In this document: in pieces, positions 5,596 to 12,194 of the stretch
How positions within the stretch are numbered: the first letter of the stretch is position 1
Layout: each line of letters starts with the position of its first letter
NCBI GenBank assembly: GCA_964571335.1
Contig: CAZNAM010000016.1
Location: 1-15,602, forward strand
Reading direction: 5' to 3'
From: JAFCDQ01 sp964571335
GTDB lineage: Archaea > Nanobdellota > Nanobdellia > Woesearchaeales > ARS49
Length of the DNA: 15,602 nucleotides
The notes under the pieces: generated by a model
What the model saw: only the letters and a program-made list of their open reading frames with translations
Databases searched by the model: none
What the model was told of the DNA's origin: nothing
Position numbers and translations under genes: made by a program

Positions 5596-5763
5596 TTATT
5601 TATAGAATTTTATTATTAAGAATGTTATTATTAAAAGACCTATTGTTGAGATTAATGTTATTGTCCAGTTGATTGTTCCTGTAACAAGATAGCTCATCAA
5701 TCCTGACATAAATAACAAAAAAGCAACTAAAAGACAAGATCCTTTTATCTGTTTTATTTCCAT
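5596..5763 (-). CDS. Mini membrane protein with two predicted helices
   Basis: This 55-residue reading frame was translated by hand from the ATG at 5761-5763. It begins MEIKQIKGSCLLVAFLLFMS and is hydrophobic at about residues 10-27 and 34-51, giving two transmembrane helices joined by a short loop containing TGTIN, and it ends KFYK. GTGA lies 6 nt upstream of the ATG, as for the gene at 15384, which supports translation. It is 28 nt downstream of the cysteine-rich secreted protein on the same strand and probably shares its transcript. I do not recognise the family. Short hydrophobic frames can arise by chance in AT-rich DNA, so confidence is moderate. Confidence 0.5.
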   Translation of the reverse strand: MEIKQIKGSCLLVAFLLFMSGLMSYLVTGTINWTITLISTIGLLIITFLIIKFYK

Positions 5764-5791
5764 TTTTATTCACATTTATTTAAGTAAAAAA

Positions 5792-6535
5792 TTAAAATAT
5801 TGATTTAAACCAGTTCCAAAGGTTTGAAAAAAATCCTTCTTCTGATGATAGGGTTTCTGATTCTTGTGTTGTTTCTTCTATTTCAATAATTTCTGAGTCT
5901 TTTGTTTCTTCTTGTTGTATTTCCTGGGTTTTGTTTTCTTCAATCACATCAGTTTCATCCTGAAAACCTATGCTTTCTTTTTTTATACAGACACATCCCT
6001 GAGCACAAACTCCTACACTTCCATCATCAAGTTCGCATAATGTGTTTGGTGGGTCGCATTCTTCTGATGAATGTAATTTCATATCTCCACATACAGCCAT
6101 TCCTTCATCTTCTTTTTCTTCTTCTTGTTCAGGGTCATATCCTGAAGGCAAGCCTTCTACAAGTTCACAGATACATTGATCTGGGATGCATTTTAATTTC
6201 CAGCCTATAGCTTCTCCATATGCTTCACAAAAGTCTTCTCCAGTGCCGTCACACATCTCTGCTCCTTCTCTTCTGTCATTTCCACAAAATGCCGAATTTA
6301 TTTTAGGTGCACAGGCACATGTTTGTTCCCAGCATCCTGTATCAATCTTTAATAGTTCTCCCATTTTATCGCATTTAGTTCTGTTATCCACATCTTTTTC
6401 ACACATATTGTATTCATCTAAAACTTTATCACCGCATTTGATTGATGTTATATCTGTAGATATTTGTCCATTTACAACAGATAAACTGATCATGCAAATC
6501 AGAAATAATATTAATAACTGTATTTTGTTTTTCAT
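5792..6535 (-). CDS. Secreted cysteine-rich repeat protein
   Basis: The 247-residue protein starts MKNKIQLLILFLICMISLSV, a clear signal peptide with probable cleavage near residue 23. Three disulfide-type repeats follow at about residues 34-75, 84-123 and 149-183. Each opens with CGD or CGN, has an acidic residue then C (NMCEKD, EMCDGT, EECDPP), and closes with C-x-C (CACA, CICE, CVCI). They resemble the CGDG...E.CDDGN-type cysteine-rich repeats of bacterial and archaeal surface proteins. The rest is an acidic E/T/Q-rich stalk ending in the aromatic GFFSNLWNWFKSIF, which may touch the membrane. I chose the ATG at 6535 because the TATA box TTTTTATAC (6558-6566) puts the transcript start there; the longer frame to 6628 crosses the promoter and the preceding gene's end. 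Confidence 0.75.
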   Translation of the reverse strand: MKNKIQLLILFLICMISLSVVNGQISTDITSIKCGDKVLDEYNMCEKDVDNRTKCDKMGELLKIDTGCWEQTCACAPKINSAFCGNDRREGAEMCDGTGEDFCEAYGEAIGWKLKCIPDQCICELVEGLPSGYDPEQEEEKEDEGMAVCGDMKLHSSEECDPPNTLCELDDGSVGVCAQGCVCIKKESIGFQDETDVIEENKTQEIQQEETKDSEIIEIEETTQESETLSSEEGFFSNLWNWFKSIF

Positions 6536-6540
6536 TTTAT

Positions 6541-6566
6541 AAAAAATAAGAAAAAAAGTATAAAAA
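6541..6566 (-). promoter_or_regulatory. Promoter of the cysteine-rich gene overlapping U-tract terminator
   Basis: The minus strand has TTTTTATAC (6558-6566), about 27 bp upstream of the ATG at 6535, indicating a leaderless message. The same stretch contains U7 and U6 runs just downstream of the beta-helix gene stop, so terminator and promoter are probably combined. Confidence 0.5.
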
Positions 6567-6584
6567 TGTTGCGAAAGAAAAAGA

Positions 6585-8138
6585 CTATCTCTTTTTCTTT
6601 TTTGTTCTTGATTTATTTCCTTTACCACTATTTACAATCCATATAATCAATATTATTGCTAAAACTACTATACCAACCCACAAGTACCAATTTGTTCCTT
6701 TTTTCTCAATCTGGGGCATCATCTGTTGTCTTTCAGGCAGCTGTTGTTGTTTTTGCTGTGTTTGTTTTTGTTCTGGCTGTGTTTCTTGATTTTCCTGCGG
6801 TTGAGGCATTACAGGTCTAGGTATAAATGTGGTTTTGTATTTTTCTATTTTTATTGTTGCTGTTCCATATTCTATTCCATCTAAAGTCACTATTAAATCA
6901 TATTTTCCATCTCCATCAACATCAATATTGGTTACTTTTCCAATTCCTAAAACATAATCTTTTGGTGTTGAAGCTATTGTTACAGTAACTTCATTAGCAG
7001 GTCCATTAATATCTTTTATGGTAAATTTATGTCTTTCAGTTTTTAAGTCAAAAAAGAAGAAATTAAATTTCCTTAGTTTCTTTTTTACAGTCATATCTAA
7101 ATCAAAGTTCAAAGGTAGAACAATAGTTGAAGCTCTTCCACCACCTCCACCTCCTGAAGTTCTGACAGGTGTAGGAACAGGTCTATAAGTTCCAAATAAT
7201 CCAAAAGTACTATAATTACTAATATTTGCAGTTACAAAATTATTAGTTGCATTTAATGTGCTTCCATTTATAAGATTCCATATGCTTCCATTATAACGAT
7301 ACATTGCTAAAGTAGCTTCTTGAACCCCACCTGGTGCAACATCTGCATCTGTATAATTTATTCTTAAATTAATCCAATTTCCTGCTCCATTACTTACGTT
7401 TAAATATTTTGATATATTAATCAAACCAGTTGGATTTGCACCAGTATTATCTGTTAATAACACATGCGGTGTTCCATTATAAGACAAGATACTAAATGTT
7501 GTTGGATAATTTATTCCAACAAGGTTATTAGTAAAAATATTATTGTATAATGAAGATTCAATATGCATATCAAACCAATTAGTTGTTCCCTGAAATGTAT
7601 TTGAATTAAAAGTATTATTTTCAGTTGAACCACCAACATCAATACCATTACTATAATTAGTTAAGGTATTTCTAGTAAATAAATTATTACTAGAATTATC
7701 TCGTAAATAAATACCATAAGCAGAATTAGTTATTGTATTTCCTGTAAATAAATTATTGTTTGCACTAGTATTTAAGTATATTGCATAATTAAGAGTTGTT
7801 CTCATTGAATTATTAGTCATATTATTATTACTAGAATTATAGGTTAAATATATACTAATATTAGAATTAGTTATTATGCTATTACTTATTTTACTATCGT
7901 TTATGTTTTTGAAAAAAATTCCTTGTGTTGAATTAAAAATATTTATGTTTGTTAAAGTTAAATTGGTAGAAGAATTTCCATATATTGCTATACTAAAATT
8001 TGTTAATGTTCCATTCATTATTGTTACATTATTTGTTATATTTACAAAAATTCCATAATCTCCATCTCCAAGCGTTCCATTTATGGTATAACCATGAAGA
8101 TCAAGCAGAATATCATCTGCAGTTATATTAATAAATTC
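6585..8138 (-). CDS. Asn-rich beta-helix surface protein, main part (frameshifted from its N-terminus)
   Basis: About 517 residues can be read in one frame from 8138 to the stop at 6585; the first ATG in that frame is at 8018, but the homologous reading continues upstream (NITADDILLDLHGYTINGT), so the true start is in the neighbouring fragment. Residues up to about 260 are parallel beta-helix repeats of the NosD/PbH1 type, with phrases such as SSNNNMTNNS, NNLFTGNTITNS and NNLFTRNTLTN. N-x-S/T sequons are extremely frequent. A GGGGGG linker leads to a beta-rich domain with a Ca-binding-like DVDGDGKYDL loop, then a P/Q-rich stalk and a C-terminal membrane helix (WYLWVGIVVLAIILIIWIV) with a basic tail. 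It is probably a cell-surface anchored protein. It needs the N-terminal fragment for export. Confidence 0.75.
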   Translation of the reverse strand, partial: EFINITADDILLDLHGYTINGTLGDGDYGIFVNITNNVTIMNGTLTNFSIAIYGNSSTNLTLTNINIFNSTQGIFFKNINDSKISNSIITNSNISIYLTYNSSNNNMTNNSMRTTLNYAIYLNTSANNNLFTGNTITNSAYGIYLRDNSSNNLFTRNTLTNYSNGIDVGGSTENNTFNSNTFQGTTNWFDMHIESSLYNNIFTNNLVGINYPTTFSILSYNGTPHVLLTDNTGANPTGLINISKYLNVSNGAGNWINLRINYTDADVAPGGVQEATLAMYRYNGSIWNLINGSTLNATNNFVTANISNYSTFGLFGTYRPVPTPVRTSGGGGGGRASTIVLPLNFDLDMTVKKKLRKFNFFFFDLKTERHKFTIKDINGPANEVTVTIASTPKDYVLGIGKVTNIDVDGDGKYDLIVTLDGIEYGTATIKIEKYKTTFIPRPVMPQPQENQETQPEQKQTQQKQQQLPERQQMMPQIEKKGTNWYLWVGIVVLAIILIIWIVNSGKGNKSRTKKKKR

Positions 8139-8299
8139 CCTCCGGTAGAATTTAAATTTTGAGTAACATCATATGTTCCTGCAGCACTAATAGTCTGACA
8201 AGTAGCAACATTCACTGCTAATACATTTCCCGTCATTAAAACAAAGAAAAACATTGATAAAATTATAAAAGTAGTTAAGAAAATTTTATTTTTATTCAA
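8123..8299 (-). pseudogene. Signal-peptide end of the beta-helix protein, cut by a frameshift
   Basis: This frame encodes the export signal (NKNKIFLTTFIILSMFFFVL, then MTGNVLAV) and the common start of archaeal beta-helix proteins (CQTISAAGTYDVTQNLNSTGG). It then runs into a stop after NLLI. The continuation INITADDILLDLHGY is in another frame, joined if one more G is added to the GGAGGG run at 8138-8143 (minus strand). So the two frames are one gene of about 571 residues with a single-base loss in a G run, either real or a sequencing error. The start is decided by GGTGAT at 8304-8309, which places TTG at 8297-8299 at the proper spacing; the GTG at 8306-8308 lies inside that site and is a poor candidate. 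Confidence 0.7.
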
Positions 8300-8353
8300 G
8301 CGTATCACCTTTTTTTTGAATTTTAAAACAATTTCTTAATAATAAAAAAATAA

Positions 8354-8363
8354 TATATATAAA
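8354..8363 (-). promoter_or_regulatory. TATA box of the beta-helix protein gene
   Basis: The minus strand reads TTTATATATA, predicting a start near 8332 and a leader of about 33 nt that contains the GGTGAT ribosome binding site (8304-8309). Confidence 0.55.
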
Positions 8364-8411
8364 TGTTTCTGACAAATAAGTTACTACTCTAAAAAAAAAT
8401 CCTTGTTTAAA

Positions 8412-8421
8412 AAATATATAA
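8412..8421 (+). promoter_or_regulatory. TATA box of the 8476 lipoprotein operon
   Basis: AAATATATAA predicts a transcript start near 8443. The leader of about 33 nt carries GAGGT (8466-8470) at 5-nt spacing from the ATG, one of the better Shine-Dalgarno sites in the window. Confidence 0.5.
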
Positions 8422-8475
8422 GGAAAGTTTTTAAAAAAACAAATATTATCTACTAGTATACAAAAGAGGTACATC

Positions 8476-8910
8476 ATGAAATTTAAGACATTTGCAGTTA
8501 TTTTTTCATTGTTAATCTTATTAGGATGCCAAAAATATGGTTTATCTTTTAGTACAGAAGATTCTAAGGTTGTTTCAAATAATTTTGATGAAGAACAATT
8601 TGAGCAGGAATTAGAAACTCATATGATAAATACTCAGGCATTAATTATGAAAGGAAACACTCTTGATTTAACTGGAATTTCTATGAAACCTGTTGTTTTT
8701 GAATTTGAAAATTTTAAAATTAAGCTTCTGCCTGATATTTTTGATAAACAAAATTATTTTAGATATATGCTTTATGAACCTTTTAATCAAGAAAATGATT
8801 ATTCTGTTGAATATGAACTTGATAAAGAAGGAAGAATCATCAAAGAAATGGTTGTTCAAAAAAAGAACAATGAAGTTATTCATGTTAATGAATTAAAATT
8901 TGCAAGATAA
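8476..8910 (+). CDS. Small lipoprotein, function unknown
   Basis: This 144-residue protein starts MKFKTFAVIFSLLILLGCQK, a signal peptide ending in the lipobox LLGC, with Cys18 as the predicted lipidated residue, so it is expected on the outer face of the membrane. The mature part is hydrophilic and acidic, with the segments EEQFEQELETHMINTQALIM and YSVEYELDKEGRIIKEMVV, the latter with a beta-strand character. I recognise no family. The start is fixed by GAGGT 5 nt upstream. The next gene begins 1 nt after the stop (ATG at 8912), so the two are almost certainly co-transcribed and translationally coupled, although the partner looks cytoplasmic. Confidence 0.75.
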   Translation: MKFKTFAVIFSLLILLGCQKYGLSFSTEDSKVVSNNFDEEQFEQELETHMINTQALIMKGNTLDLTGISMKPVVFEFENFKIKLLPDIFDKQNYFRYMLYEPFNQENDYSVEYELDKEGRIIKEMVVQKKNNEVIHVNELKFAR

Positions 8911-8911
8911 A

Positions 8912-9247
8912 ATGATATGTAAAGAAAAAAAAAGATTAATCGATTTCACAACCAGCTGTAATTGTTTTGATAATAATGAAAAATTTAAATTGATTCTTTT
9001 TGCATCTGAAGTTAAGAAGGTTTCTTATGTTGTGCTTAAGATTTTTCCTAAAAATCCAGATATTGTTTTTAAGTTTGATAAATTGCTTAAAGATGCTGGT
9101 TTTTTGTTTAATAAAAGCAATCCAAAAACTTTTGAAAAAATTACATCAATAAAAAATAACGAAGTTAGATGGGATATTAATGGTGTATGGATTGGTTATG
9201 ATTTGTTTCAGAACAAAAAAAAGAATTTGAAATGTATTTATCATTGA
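8912..9247 (+). CDS. N-terminal frame of a DUF483-like protein (split by -1 frameshift)
   Basis: The frame encodes 111 residues from the ATG at 8912, 1 nt after the lipoprotein stop; a TTG at 8900 in the same frame would overlap that gene and is less likely. It contains FKLILFASEVKKVSYVVLKI and KFDKLLKDAGFLF, and the segment RWDINGVWIGYDLFQNKKK. After that, the frame changes character (NLKCIYH) and stops. The natural continuation, KEFEMYLSLISKGKHSEADR, is in the -1 frame. The two frames overlap only between 9202 and 9247, and inside that overlap lies A8 followed by G. I think both halves are one protein of about 313 residues. The family assignment rests on the GYPKSCIEAF motif of the second half and is from memory. 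Confidence 0.6.
   Translation: MICKEKKRLIDFTTSCNCFDNNEKFKLILFASEVKKVSYVVLKIFPKNPDIVFKFDKLLKDAGFLFNKSNPKTFEKITSIKNNEVRWDINGVWIGYDLFQNKKKNLKCIYH
9217..9223 (+). other. Slippery heptamer A AAA AAG at the frame junction
   Basis: In the upstream frame the codons are AAA (9218-9220) and AAG (9221-9223), preceded by A. This is exactly the X XXY YYZ arrangement of the strongest known -1 frameshift heptamer, and it lies in an A8 run (9215-9222). A slip there continues as GAA TTT GAA ATG, giving QNKKKEFEMYLSL. I see no convincing stimulatory stem-loop after it. The same run is also prone to transcriptional slippage and to sequencing errors. Confidence 0.5.
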
Positions 9248-9852
9248 TTTCAAAAGGAAAACATTCTGAAGCAGATAGAATTGCAGGTAAACTTTATGGT
9301 TATCCAAAATCCTGTATTGAAGCATTTATTAAAAATTTCAATAATCCAAAGAATATTGCTAAAAAATATTCTTATTATGAATATTATAAATTTATTCATG
9401 ATTCTGAAAAAAAGTTTCCTTTTATTCAGCACAGACCTCATTCATTAAACTGTAAAGGAACAATTAGTTTAAACAATAAATACAAAAATGCTGTTAAAAA
9501 ATATGCTCCTAAGTTTTTTAAGGATTTCAGCAAAAAAAGAACTTACAAGACAGAAGTTATTGTTGATGTTGCAAAAGATATTAAAACTCAAAATTTAATT
9601 TTTAAGGATGGTTTGAGTATTTGGCCAATCAAAAAAGGAATGGATTATATTTTTATCTCAAGAAAAAAAGTTGAAAAGGAATTCTGGTTGTTAAGCCATC
9701 TTTCCAAAGATTTTATTGATCGAGGAACAGTTCTTGATGCAGAGATTACTTTACAGTATAATTCTGCAGTTTTAAAACTTGGAAAAGTTAAACAGCAGTT
9801 GATTGATTTATGTCATGAAAGAAAATTTCCTGCTCAAAGAAGAAAAAAATAG
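9232..9852 (+). CDS. C-terminal frame of a DUF483-like protein
   Basis: The frame has 206 residues from an ATG at 9232, but its reading continues upstream to 9223 and fits the previous frame after a -1 shift. It contains ISKGKHSEADRIAGKLYGYP followed by KSCIEAFIKNF, a motif I associate with the uncharacterised archaeal DUF483 family. Next comes a region with paired aromatic residues (YSYYEYYKF), and IQHRPHSLNCKGTISLNNKY with one Cys and two His. The end is basic (CHERKFPAQRRKK). It has no signal peptide or membrane segment, so it is probably cytoplasmic and may bind nucleic acid; that is only inferred from charge. If expressed alone, initiation at 9232 would overlap the previous stop (TGA 9245-9247) by 16 bp and could be coupled. 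Confidence 0.65.
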   Translation: MYLSLISKGKHSEADRIAGKLYGYPKSCIEAFIKNFNNPKNIAKKYSYYEYYKFIHDSEKKFPFIQHRPHSLNCKGTISLNNKYKNAVKKYAPKFFKDFSKKRTYKTEVIVDVAKDIKTQNLIFKDGLSIWPIKKGMDYIFISRKKVEKEFWLLSHLSKDFIDRGTVLDAEITLQYNSAVLKLGKVKQQLIDLCHERKFPAQRRKK

Positions 9853-9854
9853 TT

Positions 9855-10343
9855 TTATTTTCCTGAATATCCTGCTTTTGATGTTTTTCCAGAATAATTT
9901 TGCCCAGATTTAGCAAAATTTCCATTGTAAGAAGAATTTCCTGCAAGTTTAGGATTATATGCAGAATTTATAGAATTACTTTTTGCATAATCTGTTCCTT
10001 TTACATCATAAGAAGGTTTTATGTTTTCTGCAGCATTATTGTTATCCATAAACGAATAATTTTTTATGTTTTTGAATATTGCACATCCTAAAAGTGTTAA
10101 TAGTTCTAATTTATTCATCATGTCTTGATGTTCTTGGAATTTGTTTGTTTTGACTTCTTTCATGAAATCTTCTACTAATGAAATATAGTTATCTAATAGT
10201 TTTGCATTAGAATTTTCTGAATAAATACTTGTGTCTAAATTATCAATATAATTGCTTAGTTCAATTCTATTTTGTAAAACTGAATTTTGGGATGATAGCA
10301 TTTCATATGCTTCATTTCCTTTTGTTTTAGACTCATTTACCAT
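9855..10343 (-). CDS. Unknown protein with low-complexity Ser/Gly/Asn/Tyr tail
   Basis: I do not recognise this 162-residue protein. The first 100 residues look helical and polar (NRIELSNYIDNLDTSIYSEN, LLDNYISLVEDFMKEVK, MMNKLELLTLLGCAIFKNIK), with one moderately hydrophobic helix at about 78-92. The last 60 residues are low complexity, rich in N, S, Y, G and K, and end in near-repeats (YSGKTSKAGYSGK), probably disordered. It has no signal peptide. A TATA-like TTTAAATA (10368-10375) lies about 28 bp upstream of the ATG, so the gene is probably leaderless. Its stop lies 2 bp from the end of the convergent DUF483-like gene. Confidence 0.65.
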   Translation of the reverse strand: MVNESKTKGNEAYEMLSSQNSVLQNRIELSNYIDNLDTSIYSENSNAKLLDNYISLVEDFMKEVKTNKFQEHQDMMNKLELLTLLGCAIFKNIKNYSFMDNNNAAENIKPSYDVKGTDYAKSNSINSAYNPKLAGNSSYNGNFAKSGQNYSGKTSKAGYSGK

Positions 10344-10420
10344 AATGATTGTATTAAGTTGTTTTGATATTTAAATAAAATTAAGTTATAGAATAGAATT
10401 ATGTGACATTTTGGTAATAG

Positions 10421-11077
10421 TTATTTTTCAGAAAGAGGATATTTCTTTGTGAAAAAATTTATATCTTTTTGAGTTAATATATCTCTTTCTAAAATATTCT
10501 TTTCGACTGCTCCTTGTTCTAACGCACTGTAAGGATTTATTAATTTAAAAAAACTTCTTTCGAGGAATATCTGAGAAATAACTTCTTCTTTATCTTTTTG
10601 CTGCATTATTAACTCAGCTCGTCTGTAATTTTTTTCTGCTAAATCAACATCTCCTAGTACCCTATAACAATCACCTCTGCAAACAAAAAGAAATGTATCT
10701 TCATCAAATAAATTTTCAGAGTCCAAGCGTATTGCTTCATCTAAATCGTTAATCGCATTATCAAGTTGATTTAAAGCCATATAACTTAAACTTCTGTTAT
10801 AATAATGTTCATAAACACTCGGATCTAATTCTATTGTTTTTGTAAAATCTTTTAGAGCATCAGTAAATTTTTTTAGTCTCATATTCAGTATACCTCTATG
10901 GATATACGCTTCTAAATTTCCAGAAATTTCATGATCTATAGATATATTATAAAAATTAAGAGCAACTGTCAAATGATTTTTATAGCTACTATTACTTTCA
11001 TAGTCTTTATCATTTAATGCAATTTTCAATGCTTTTGTAAACACAGAATTTGCAATATTCAAAGCGCGTGGTTTCAT
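10421..11077 (-). CDS. TPR-repeat protein
   Basis: This 218-residue soluble protein carries about three tetratricopeptide repeats, helical hairpins used for protein-protein contacts. They lie at about residues 54-87 (AYIHRGILNMRLKKFTDALK then DFTKTIELDP), 88-121 (YNRSLSYMALNQLDNAINDL then DEAIRLDS) and 126-159 (CRGDCYRVLGDVDLAEKNYR). The canonical small residue at position 8, the A/G at position 20 and the P at repeat ends are visible. A degenerate N-terminal repeat may cover residues 10-50. No catalytic domain or signal peptide is present. The TATA box TTTTATAAAT (11099-11108) is about 26 bp from the ATG, so it is leaderless with its own promoter. Confidence 0.85.
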   Translation of the reverse strand: MKPRALNIANSVFTKALKIALNDKDYESNSSYKNHLTVALNFYNISIDHEISGNLEAYIHRGILNMRLKKFTDALKDFTKTIELDPSVYEHYYNRSLSYMALNQLDNAINDLDEAIRLDSENLFDEDTFLFVCRGDCYRVLGDVDLAEKNYRRAELIMQQKDKEEVISQIFLERSFFKLINPYSALEQGAVEKNILERDILTQKDINFFTKKYPLSEK

Positions 11078-11098
11078 AATTTAATAAAAAAGTGAGTA

Positions 11099-11108
11099 AT
11101 TTATAAAA
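11099..11108 (-). promoter_or_regulatory. TATA box of the TPR gene (leaderless)
   Basis: The minus strand reads TTTTATAAAT, centred about 26 bp upstream of the ATG at 11077, with no Shine-Dalgarno sequence in between. Confidence 0.6.
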
Positions 11109-11146
11109 TTTTTGTTTGTTATACCTGTTAAGTGGCTTTTTAAATA

Positions 11147-12139
11147 TCAATCATTATCTTTATTTGTATTAAAAATAGCATAAACAGGATAATGATCTGA
11201 TATTTTTCCTTCTTCTTCATTTGTAATTTCTGGCCACCTCATAAAAAAATAATCTACTCCAGCTTTTCTTGTAAAATCTTCTTTTGTTCCTCTTAAAAAA
11301 ACTATTCTGTCATAAGTGTTTGAACTTTTTGCAACAGTTGTATCAAATTTATCAGGTATTGCAAAATAATATCTTTCAGTATCTTCTAATATTTGATTAG
11401 TATTATCTTCATCATAATATGTTCCGTCTGCATTATAATCTCCAACAATTATTACATCTTTTTCATTGTATTTTGCTGATGCATGATCAAATACTTTTGC
11501 TAATGCACTTATTTCTTTTTTTGCATTGTCTGGTTTTGTATGTACAGTTCCTAAAACAAAATCAAAATTGCCATTTTTTACTTTGAAATATGCCATGAAT
11601 GGCGGTCTTGAGAATTCTTTTTGCTCATCCGGATAAAGATATGATTTATTCAAATAAGTTATCTTATCTTTGTCAAAATAAAAAACATATAATTCATTTT
11701 TACTATATCCTTGTCCTTTTTTGCTCATCACAATGCCATAGTCTTTATCATTTTCATTAAGCATATCAAGAAATTTATAAGGCACTTTCTTGTCTTTATC
11801 AAGAAATTCCTGTATTGCAATAATATCATAATCATCAACTATTTCAACAAGTTTTTCTGTTACATTTTTTTTATCTATTTTTGTGTTGCCAAATTGTCTT
11901 ATATTAAAACTCCCTATTGATATTTGATTTTCTTCTGTTTTTGGAGCTCCTTGTTTTGCTATAACTTCTAAAGGCTTTGTTATATTTTTTGGCTGTTCAA
12001 ATTCTGGTTCATTATTTTCTACAAATTGAGAAATTGTATTTTGAGTTTGTAATTGTTCAGACATTTCAGAATCTTTACATCCTGTTAAGCTGGCTATTAC
12101 AAATAATGCAATAATTAATGATTTTTTGAATATTTTCAT
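11147..12139 (-). CDS. Secreted DNase I-like lipoprotein nuclease
   Basis: This is a member of the endonuclease/exonuclease/phosphatase (DNase I-like) fold, exported and lipid-anchored. The N-terminus MKIFKKSLIIALFVIASLTG is followed by Cys21 of the lipobox LTGC. After a disordered linker of about 50 residues come the catalytic motifs: N79 in GSFNIRQFG, E111 in IIAIQEF, R178 in SRPPFMAYF, H200 in GTVHTKPD, D234 and N236 in IIVGDYNADG, D277 in NTYDRIVFL, and D315-H316 in KISDHYPVYAIF. The complete DNase I set is present, so it should be an active, metal-dependent nuclease. The topology implies it cuts nucleic acid outside the cell. The TATA box GTATAAAAAC (12161-12170) makes it leaderless. Confidence 0.9.
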   Translation of the reverse strand: MKIFKKSLIIALFVIASLTGCKDSEMSEQLQTQNTISQFVENNEPEFEQPKNITKPLEVIAKQGAPKTEENQISIGSFNIRQFGNTKIDKKNVTEKLVEIVDDYDIIAIQEFLDKDKKVPYKFLDMLNENDKDYGIVMSKKGQGYSKNELYVFYFDKDKITYLNKSYLYPDEQKEFSRPPFMAYFKVKNGNFDFVLGTVHTKPDNAKKEISALAKVFDHASAKYNEKDVIIVGDYNADGTYYDEDNTNQILEDTERYYFAIPDKFDTTVAKSSNTYDRIVFLRGTKEDFTRKAGVDYFFMRWPEITNEEEGKISDHYPVYAIFNTNKDND

Positions 12140-12160
12140 GTTAAATAATATTTTTTTGCT

Positions 12161-12192
12161 GTTTTTATACTTTTCGTAGAAAAAAGTAAAAA
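12161..12192 (-). promoter_or_regulatory. Nuclease promoter overlapping the terminator of the gap operon
   Basis: Downstream of the thioredoxin-like gene (stop at 12195) the minus strand has U5 (12188-12192) and U6 (12180-12185), a likely end for the upstream operon. The TATA box GTATAAAAAC (12161-12170) of the nuclease gene follows at once. The sequence ACTTTT...AAAAGT around 12168-12187 can form a 6-bp hairpin. Confidence 0.5.
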
Positions 12193-12194
12193 TT

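Noticed and set aside
6536..6628. Longer start of the cysteine-rich protein
   Set aside because: The extension overlaps the end of the beta-helix gene and contains the TATA box; the ATG at 6535 begins a proper signal peptide.
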